This document shows, in pieces, positions 56,107-64,000 of a DNA stretch of 64,000 bases. The notes under the pieces were generated by a model. The model ran no database searches and was not told the origin of the DNA. It was given only the letters and a program-made list of their open reading frames with translations. The number at the start of each line of letters is the position of its first letter. The first letter of the stretch is position 1. The position numbers were made by a program, and so were the translations under genes. Source of the stretch: Galaxea fascicularis (Eukaryota > Cnidaria > Anthozoa > Scleractinia > Euphylliidae); the NCBI GenBank assembly GCA_948470475.1, contig OX419336.1, positions 3,904,484 to 3,968,483 on the forward strand, written 5' to 3'.

Positions 56107-59100
56107 ATGATGGCTTCCATGGCTGCAGCATATCAAGATTTCTCCAAGATGAACCAAGAGCCTATGATGCGTAAATGCACACCCTTTTGTGAAAAGAATA
56201 AAGAGTGCCCAGATCACCATGAACTGCTGGTTGCTATTGTCAACTGCACTGATATGCTTGGATCGCTTTCAAATCTTGACAACTTGAAGGAGTGCGTAGA
56301 CAAGTACACAAAGGGTGGATGGGGGAAAGATGATGATATTCCTGATGCTGTAATGGAAAACCGATTTCCTCTCATTCATTGGGCAGCAGCTCTGGGGAAG
56401 TGCAATGCGTTGGAGTGGATGCTTGCCAGTGGGTTTTCACCTGTAGCAAGATCATCTGGAAATGGTGAGACAGCCTTGCATCGTGCAATTCAGCTGTTGT
56501 ACAAATCAAGACCAAAGTTCACAGTCAAGGAGCTGAACCCCAAATTTTCCAAGATGGTTGCATTACTGAAAGAAGCACTTATGATTAAGGATGAAGCACG
56601 TGGAGAAACACCTCTTCACACAGCAGCTAATATGCTGGTTAATGGTGATCATAAGCCTAATTTCTTTCTTTCCTGTATCGACGTCATAGTAAACAAAGGC
56701 AAGAAGATGGGGGATTATTCAGATGCTATCATGAACTCTGTTAATGACTCTGGGGAGACAGTGCTACACATCCTAGCTCGTGGAGAGCGGCATAAAGTGG
56801 AGTACTGCACACAGGCCATCAGAACGCTTATTGTTGCTGGTGCAGATAGGAGTATTAGGAATAATGATGGCCAGACGGCATTAGATATCGCTCTTGCTGG
56901 TGGAACAGAGTCCATTGTTGAAGAGCTCATAAGGGTGGGTTTCTTTGCGTGGTCAACAATTTAAAGGCTGGGTTGATAAATTTGTAAGTAATGATTTGGT
57001 GTTAGCAGTTACAGTCCTTTAGCAGATGATTGGTAATCATGTCAGAGGCATGGCTCTCCACTCACTATGCCAGTATACATAAGTAGGTGCCATTCCTTTT
57101 TGCCATTATAGCTAAGAATAGCAAATTTTAACAAGGAGGTAATGTTTGTGGAACATTTGCATCATCAGGTGGTGGAAACAGATGAGTCTGTTCTTGACAA
57201 CCTGTCTGTTTCAGAGAGCACTGGTGAGTTGGGCTACTCTGGCTTAGTGACGCCATCGCCTCCTCTTAGCCTTGATGGACACTCACCTGCCAGTGCCATA
57301 ACGATGGAGAATGAAGATGAAGATTCCCTCTACCCTAGGATTGCACATGTGCAGTCTGTGAATATCAAAGTTGAGCCACTGGATGATAATGAAGACGCAG
57401 ATCAGGTCAGCATGTATTAAAGATTAAGGGAGCAGGGTTGGCGCAGTGGTGAGAGCGCTCGCCTTCCACCAATGTGACCAGGGTTCAATTCTCGGGCTCA
57501 GCATCATAAGTGGGCTGAGTTTGTTGGTTCAATACTCTGCTATGAGAGGTTTTTCTCCGGGTACTCCGGTTTTCCCCTCTCTCCAAAAACCAACATTTCA
57601 TTTGATTTAGTTTGATTTGAGAATTGTAAGGAATTAAGAATTGCAAAGATTTTGAATTGTAAGGCACATTTGATCATACTCACATGCTAATTTGTGCCTA
57701 ATAAGTAAGAAATTATTATTATTATTATTATTATTAAAATTTATGTTAACATGTAGAGTGTAGAAGGCAAAAGCAATTGGGATGTGTGCACCCTTTACAT
57801 CCCAACAGTGATCACCATCTAACTTCTCCTTACTACTAGGGATCAGTTGAGTTAACATTTGTAGAAATTCTCCCAACATGTAACATTTGCAATATGTCAG
57901 AACTGTAAGGAGAAAACACATCTTGATAGTTTGGATTAAAGGGTTAACAAAGTAAACAAGCTAGCTAGGTAAATGATTGTAGCAAATACTTACTGTTCTG
58001 CTCCTTATAGATCGAATCACATGCTTTTTCTATGTGATTGATCTTTAACATTGAAAATGTGTTGGTCCGAAAACTACTAATATACCTCACTCACAGAAGG
58101 TCAGGATCTCCAATGGTCTACCATTGGGGAGGACTGAATACATTCTTGAGTTACATATTGGCATGCAAACCACCAACAGAGCTCTCAAGTTTCAAGCAAA
58201 CAAAAACAATCTTAACTCTCACGCTGAAATTATTATTTGTCAGGCATTTAAGGTGTTGATTTAAACACTTCAAATATAAAAGTTTCAGGGAAAATTATCT
58301 GGTAGAATTTTCCGTAAGTCATAAAACACTTTTTTTTTAATGTCTTTAATTCTACTGGATAAATAATTGTTTTCATACTGCCTGAAAATTTAAAGAATTT
58401 AGGGAGTTTCCCAACAAAGGAATAAAAATGGTAGGTCACCAAATTAGTTTTTCAGATAATTTACAAAACTGGCATTTAGAGGACCTTTTTGTGGATCTGG
58501 CACATTGCCATGGTAACTGATATGACATCATAGGCACCCTTAAAATATAGCCCAACAATAGAGTTCCAAGGAGACATATAGTTTGCCTACACCATTAAAT
58601 ATCCTACCTTGTAATCTCTCATCGTTTCACAAACACTACGTCAACAAAAAACCCTTTCAAGCCTTCTTAAAAAAGTTGTAGATATTAATGAGGATCGTCA
58701 AGCCCCATTGATTGGGGGTTGTATAGAAGATGTTGTCGCATGTAGAAATTCAGAGAGCACTTGCTCTGGAATCTCTTACAACCCTTTTTACTGGTAATTG
58801 ATAGGAGTGTCATCATTTTTGCAGCAAATTCAGCAGCTTCAGGAAGAACAAGCTTCTAGCAGTGCGTCATCTTCAGGTGATTACATAATTATTTGGCACT
58901 TTGCATTTGTATATTTTGCTTATGAAATATATTTTTAAACTGAGGAAATGTCATAACATTGTTTGAGCACTGATAATTAGCATCTTGTCTTTGCTCTTTG
59001 TATCAAATGCTTTTGTTTCTACTTGCAGGGTGTTCATTGTTGAATGTACTGTCCTTACGCATGTAATTTGTGCTTACTTTTAGACTTTGTAGGTAACTCA

Positions 59101-59676
59101 CCATTGTTGAAACATCTTGGAGAGGCAGGGTTACTAAGCGATGTCTCTGCACTACTTGCAAGGGCTCGCAATCGAGACGAAAGTAACCTTCGAAAAATAC
59201 AATCGCAGGCAAAAGGTATGCCGTTGATCTTTACAATCTGTGACCAAGGCCATAATAATCTGTCTCCTCTTTGGAGCAGTGCTCCAGTCATGCCCACCCA
59301 TAAAGAAGTGTCTGTTTAGCAAGAATGCACAGTGTTCTGCTGGTCATTTTTGTTTTACAGTTCTGTTTTTTTTGTTTGTTTTGTTCACATATGCCTCTAT
59401 TATAATATTATATTTTCATCAATATTAATTATTTATGCTTCTGCAAAGCGGTAAGAAATTAACCATCTATACTTTTCCCTTGCAGAAGTTGATGCTCAAA
59501 TCAGCACAAAACTAAAGGAAATTGAAAGAATGAAACTTGAAGTTTCCTCGCTAAAGCTAAAAAGGAAGCGATGTGACATTGAAGTTGATAAACTACACAA
59601 GAGACTTGCATCGTGTGACAGTGCGCTGAAAGAAATCCCACCATCCTCTCACAGTTCAACCCCCACAAGCATGTGA
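56107..59676 (+). CDS. Ankyrin-repeat and coiled-coil protein, Swi6/Mbp1-like layout
   Basis: Five exons join in frame to 479 aa: 56107-56934, 57169-57405, 58825-58876, 59084-59215 and 59486-59676. The start is the first ATG of the exon (MMASMAAAYQDF). An in-frame TAA at 56077-56079 lies upstream in what appears to be 5' untranslated sequence after an acceptor at 56062. Ankyrin-type units stand at about residue 88 (FPLIHWAAALGK), 120 (GETALHRAIQ), 165 (RGETPLHTAAN), 215 (SGETVLHILAR) and 255 (DGQTALDIALAGG). The 40-50 residue spacing is longer than the usual 33. A serine/acid-rich linker follows (about 278-355) with the sumoylation-type motif IKVEP, then a C-terminal coiled coil (about 360-470) with ISTKLKEIERMKLEVSSL. 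The wide spacing with a C-terminal coiled coil recalls fungal Swi6/Mbp1 cofactors, but no KilA-N DNA-binding domain is present. I infer a nuclear, chromatin or transcription-related role; no animal gene name is recognised. Confidence 0.85.
57424..57650 (+). mobile_element. tRNA-derived SINE, copy 2
   Basis: The tRNA-like head is GGTTGGCGCAGTGGTGAGAG, then GCTCGCCTTCCACC and AGGGTTCAATTCTCGG (B box). The central block is AGAGGTTTTTCTCCGGGTAC with CTCCAAAAACCAACA, and the tail is TTTGATTTAGTTTGATTTGA. It is better preserved than 28684-29130. It inserted 19 bp after exon 2 of the ankyrin gene, just inside intron 2. Confidence 0.72.
57714..57736 (+). repeat. (ATT)n microsatellite
   Basis: About seven ATT units in intron 2 of the ankyrin gene, soon after the SINE. 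Confidence 0.75.
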
Positions 59677-59784
59677 TTACATGCATGTACAATCTGTCAG
59701 AGGGCACTGTTTTCAAGCTTTGTATACTTTGATGACTGTGGAGGAAGTGGCATCACTGAGGGATCTGCAAAGCAGTCAACTCCT

Positions 59785-59985
59785 TTAACCTTATGATCAA
59801 AATTTAAATTCCCATTTGTTGTCCATACTTTTTTCCTGCAGAAGTAGTGGGGAGAAATTGTTAAAATATCATGCAAATTCTTCTTGTGTGATCATACCAT
59901 GTTCTTATTTATTGTGACCACTCGTTTTTATAAAATGTTGAAGGAGAAATTTGATGCGGATCACTTCGGTTTTGAAGGGTTAAAA
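59785..59985. repeat. Dispersed repeat, TTAACCCTTT family, copy 3
   Basis: It matches 41324-41535 through GATCAAAATTTAAATTC, AGAAGTAGTGGGGAGAAATT, GTTAAAATATCATGCAAATT, CTTCTTGTGTGATCA and GGAGAAATTTGATGCGGATC. It lies about 110 bp after the ankyrin gene stop codon and is noncoding. Confidence 0.6.
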
Positions 59986-59989
59986 CAGA

Positions 59990-61620
59990 AGTTTGTGCCA
60001 GAATGCAAAACATATCGAAACATGAGCTTTGGAGATCTGAAGGGAAGTGGAATGGGCTTAAGCATGCACTGAGAAGGTTAAAATAGCGTGGACATAATCT
60101 TCCTTGGGTAGGGGTTATGTTTTTCGTTGAGTGTGCAATCAGATAGCATCTAAGCAGTGCCTGTTGTTACTTCCTCAAGCAGTTAAAGATCTCCTTGATA
60201 CCAGAATTGATCATGAACAATCAAGAAAGTTTCGCATTGGCGATGCTTTTAAATATTAAGTCAAGTTTTAGTGAATCGACTCTTGATATTTGACATAACT
60301 CTGAATACTAATTCGTGCAGGGATCGAGTCAAGACTGTCGACTTATTTTTGTCTGGTACAGCTGTACGTATTATGTAAAGTATTTCATACTGAAAGATCC
60401 CTTGGATTGGCAAATACTCATACTGATCGCACGGGGAGGTCACACGCTTACTCAAGTCCTTCAGCACTTACGGGTGCTATTAAGTATCACAATTACTTAT
60501 TATTGATCATCTGGTAAAAAGAAAAGACTTAAAAGTGTGCGTTCAAGCCGTTTGTGTGTCCAGCCATTCTGCGCATGTTCACCATTCAGTGAATTTGAAG
60601 ATTCTTTTCCAGAGACATTCCTCTCGGGTGACCAGTTTTTTTTATTCTGGTTGATTATCAACAGTTAAGGTAAAGAGTGGTCGCAGTAGACTTAAATTAA
60701 TCTCTTCGTTTGTCAGAGATAGTGTTGTGGGTCCTCGGCTCCACTTTACGCACACACTTGGATTTTCTTCTGACTCAGTCTCCTCTTCTTAACTCTATTC
60801 TAACAATGCAGAATTATTGTGTATATGAAAAGGTAAGCTCGAGAAATCAAGCGTTAAGCTCTGTTCTGTTGAACACTGCAGAACTATTTTGTATATAAAA
60901 AGATATTCTATAGAAAGGAGATCAGTAACTTCCTTTATTGTGTAAAAGAGTAAAACATAACTTTATTAGAGAAAAGGTTGAAGACAAATGTAACTTTTAC
61001 ATGTATCTATGAGTATATAAGACAAGTTATTTTAAGCTATATTTATTTAAATGGGGCCAAACAATTTCTAATATAAATTAGCTTACAGAAGAGATTCTGG
61101 TCCACAATAGTTTTGCAAATTTTATTTTAATTTCACGATAAAGTGTTTGCCGTTTTGACTTACTGCTACTGATAAGATGTAAAACTATCGTTATAGTGGA
61201 AATTTCTCAACAATCTTAAAGTCAATTTGGGGTTTGAGAACTGTTATTCTCTATTTTTTTTCCCAGCCGTTAGTGAAAGTTGTAAAAAGCTCGATTTGTG
61301 TCACTGAATTTAAGAAATTTTACTTTGTCCAGATTGCGTTGTTTCAGTCAGGATTTTGAAGGAGGTGGGGAAAGGATCGGTTGTCAGTGATTTGTTATTA
61401 AGCAATTCTAAAACATTGCCTGATAGCAGGTGTATTGTTGGAGTTTATTGGTGAAAATGTCTAAGTCCGTGGCTTCTTACCACATGCGCTTCCCTCGCCA
61501 TTTACCCCATTTAGGTTATCCGTTAAACTTTCATTGCTTGGAGTAAAAAAGAGAGATTTCCCTGAGAGTGTATTTGTGTCAAGTGAGGTGTTCATCATAA
61601 ACACTGGGGACACCAAAGTC
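59990..61620. other. Spacer between convergent genes; no gene seen
   Basis: The DNA is AT-rich and holds only short ORFs without recognisable content. Part may belong to the 3' untranslated region of the ankyrin gene. Confidence 0.45.
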
Positions 61621-61629
61621 ACGATGTTT

Positions 61630-61960
61630 CATTAGTTTATACTAAAACAGTGGATAGCGTTTTCCGCGCGCTTTGATTGGCTGCTCAAGCTCGAGATGAC
61701 AAGCGCTTTTCACCTCTGAGTAGCTTGAGGTGACGCCGGATTTTCAACCTAGGTGAATATCGAGATGTGTATACCGGCGGTGTGTTCACTGACTGCGACG
61801 CAGGTTACCTCCGAGCAACTAGTGCGAAAATCGTAATTGAATGAGTTCAAAATCATCATTTTTACTCTATTATCTCACTGTTTCAGTGTCGGTGGCCAGT
61901 GGTGGATATTTACCGAGCCGCGAATATCCCCCACTAGTCACCTCCACTTCGGTGAATAAT
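61630..61960. repeat. Dispersed GC-rich repeat
   Basis: The segment has abrupt GC enrichment with AACAGTGGATAGCGTTTTCC, GCGCGCTTTGATTGGCTGCT and GTTTCAGTGTCGGTGGCCAG, and looks like an inserted dispersed repeat. Its boundaries are uncertain and no second copy is present in the window. Confidence 0.35.
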
Positions 61961-62347
61961 TTTTAATTGGTTTGCGTTTTCTTATTCTTTTTCACTCGTT
62001 CTCTGCACTAGTGAGACCCTCGAGTCTTTGTTAACAGATGATCATATTCTTCTGAAAGAGGGATTCTCAAGCATGTTAAGGCATGTCTCAAGCCTCATTT
62101 GCATAAAATCTGAAAAACAGTAATTACTCTGTCAGAATTTGGTTTAATCGTTGCAGAATTGGCAGGCTAACCAATGTCGACGACCTTAATATTCTAAGAC
62201 CAATAAAATCTGATAAAATGGGTCACGTAACTATAATTAATTGTTTTATTTTTTAAAAAAACAACTGAAAATGGGCCGCCGAGATGACATACAATCACCG
62301 TCAAATTTAATATTTTTACAATTGTGCTAATGGCCCCTGCAAGAATC

Positions 62348-62467
62348 TGTCCTGAATGGCCGACTAAAATATTAAGCTAAGAAGTTATTACGTAAAAAAG
62401 GTCACGTGACCTTCTTTCTTTCCATATATAGCCTTATATAAGTGAGGAGTTCATCCATTCAGGACAG
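62348..62467. repeat. Short inverted repeat pair
   Basis: CTGTCCTGAATGG at about 62348-62360 is mirrored by CCATTCAGGACAG at 62455-62467. The intervening 94 bp are AT-rich with TATATAGCC and TTATATAAG. It may be a tiny MITE or a stem-loop. No gene is associated with it. Confidence 0.4.
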
Positions 62468-62902
62468 AAATAGTTGCCTTAGAAAGTGGTTAAAAATTTC
62501 GTATGGTTAGTTTTTCGTGATACCTCCCTATCCTTGGCCAATTTTAGAATTCATCTTAAGCAGGCTTGTGACGTCACAAGTCACGTGAACACCATAAAGA
62601 CACCTTAAGAAATTTAAGGATACCAAATCTTGTTTTTTCTTTCTGGTGGTCTGTACTGGATATGAGCCATGCCTTTACATGCTTGAGTTTTTTTATTACT
62701 CCTTTAATGAGATGTAAGAAATATTGTCATGGTTTTAAATTTACTATCTATTCATCTGTTTGTTTAGTTTTTTGTGTTAGACTTGGCATAAACGATAAAA
62801 CAACTTTTCAGAAAGACGGGACAGAAAGACTTAACAAAAAAAAGTGTCAACTTAAATTGATGGCTGATCAGTTCATTGTCTGTTCAAATTCGTATCCGTG
62901 GT

Positions 62903-63988
62903 TTATCGCACCATTATCCAGACAGGTTTGTCCAGATAGCAGTAGCCCGCGATGCACTTGGTACCAACTGCTCTGCCATCGTCGGTAGCGCTGTAATTGT
63001 TTGATGCATCCACTGTGGACCACAGGTTCAGCCATTTGTCACTCCCTCTGGGGCTTTCTGAGATACCATACGATGAATATTGTAGACTTGAGATTGAAGC
63101 AAAACCTGTTGGGGGATTTCGCTCACCGCCATCTGCGGGGCTGTATTTGTAAAACCCGTTCAGGTTTGTCATCGTCGAATACGACCTGCCGTAACGCGAT
63201 GATCTTGTCGGTAATCCCATTAAAAAGCTGTCAAAATAATTCGTGACTCCAGGGCGACATCCTTCTCTCCAGTTATAAATGACCCGGATGTTATTGACGT
63301 CACTAAAGCGGAACATCACTTCCTCCCATGTCGATTTCATTCCAGAGTGAATACAGCTCCCAGCATCCTTATCGACCGTTGCTGCAGCGACCTGCGAGTA
63401 ACTTGATGTAATGAGGGACGTCATGGACGGACTGACTTTTGTTGCAACCAGAGTCCAGCCTCCACTCTCAGTGCTCATATCGCAGTAGGCTGGGAAGGAA
63501 TCTAGAGGGGAACCACCATTGGGATCGATCCAGTACTTCCCGTCACCACGACTGTAACCTAAAGGGGTAAACACAAAAACAAGGCATCCACAAACAGCTC
63601 ATGAGAACCAAGCAATCGCATCAAGGGTTTTACTGCAGACTACTGCGACTCTACCTGTTGAGATAGTGGTTTCAGGTACAAAAAAAAGCGGAGGGTCGCA
63701 CTATCACGTCTCATCACTTGTAACTATCACTGTCTTCAAACGCGAAAGTTGGAGCCTACCTGATTTCAAGATATCAAGACAAGTAAGGCCTGGGTTTAAC
63801 TTTGTATGGCCTTTCCCGGCAGACATTAACGCCAGCCATACATTTCCATCACAGAACTCCAAAGCATGTTTGGGAGAGTTGAAACGAAGTGAGCCAGCAA
63901 TCGATGCAGTACAGTTTTCGTCGGTGAATGCAATCTGGATATTGGCTGCCGTTAGCTTCCCTGGCGGACCCACCTCGCCCTTTTCTCC
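62903..63988 (-). CDS. Secreted collagen-like protein with fibrinogen-like C-terminal domain, 3' part
   Basis: Two minus-strand exons, 63760-63988 and 62903-63558, join in frame to 294 residues and a TAA stop. The gene continues off the right edge, because an acceptor precedes 63988. The first residues, GEKGEVGPPGK, are collagen-type Gly-X-Y triplets. A cysteine-containing domain follows (ENCTASIAGSLRFNSPKHAL, then EFCDGNVWLAL). The second exon encodes a fibrinogen/intelectin-like domain: GDGKYWIDPNGGSP, FPAYCDMSTESGGWTLVATK, then YNWREGCRPG and a C-terminal CIAGYCYLDKPVWIMVR. Such proteins are extracellular; in cnidarians they are matrix or lectin-like components, but the ligand here is unknown. 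The N-terminal signal peptide and most of any triple helix would be outside the window. It converges on the ankyrin gene (tail to tail). Confidence 0.82.
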
Positions 63989-64000
63989 CTGTGAAAATGT

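Overview
The window looks like nuclear DNA of an anthozoan cnidarian, most probably a stony coral or close relative. Genes are split into many short exons with GT-AG introns, introns and spacers are AT-rich, and the DNA is crowded with small inverted-repeat transposons, tRNA-derived SINEs and ATT microsatellites. The organism is inferred from gene content and repeat style, not from a marker gene.

Layout, left to right. 270-4662 (+) is the 3' part of an MFSD13A/TMEM180-like membrane protein gene. 8420-19799 (+) is a complete PDCD4 gene (15 coding exons, 449 aa) encoding a two-MA3-domain translation inhibitor. 22891-50355 (+) is a complete CFAP43 gene (31 coding exons, 1702 aa) for a ciliary/flagellar axoneme protein with a WD-repeat half and a coiled-coil half. 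56107-59676 (+) is a five-exon gene for a 479-aa ankyrin plus coiled-coil protein whose widely spaced ankyrin units resemble those of fungal Swi6/Mbp1. 62903-63988 (-) is the 3' end of a gene for a secreted collagen-like protein with a fibrinogen-like C-terminal domain. Coding exons were joined by hand; every splice junction used keeps frame.

The genes do not form a pathway. However, the human orthologues of MFSD13A, CFAP43 and PDCD4 all lie on 10q24-q25, so the neighbourhood seems to preserve ancient linkage. A candidate RFX (X-box) site lies just upstream of CFAP43, as expected for a ciliary gene.

The most interesting non-gene signals are two minus-strand sequences with the conserved hammerhead ribozyme core in the right order (43924-43975 and 51745-51778). 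The first has a two-part helix I and sits in a repeat bounded by direct repeats, reminiscent of retrozymes. Other points of note are a 102-bp tandem array built from a CFAP43 exon-intron junction, an inverted repeat pair bracketing CFAP43 exons 8-9, a 912-bp Mutator-like element with 9-bp target duplications, and many foldback MITEs with visible termini.
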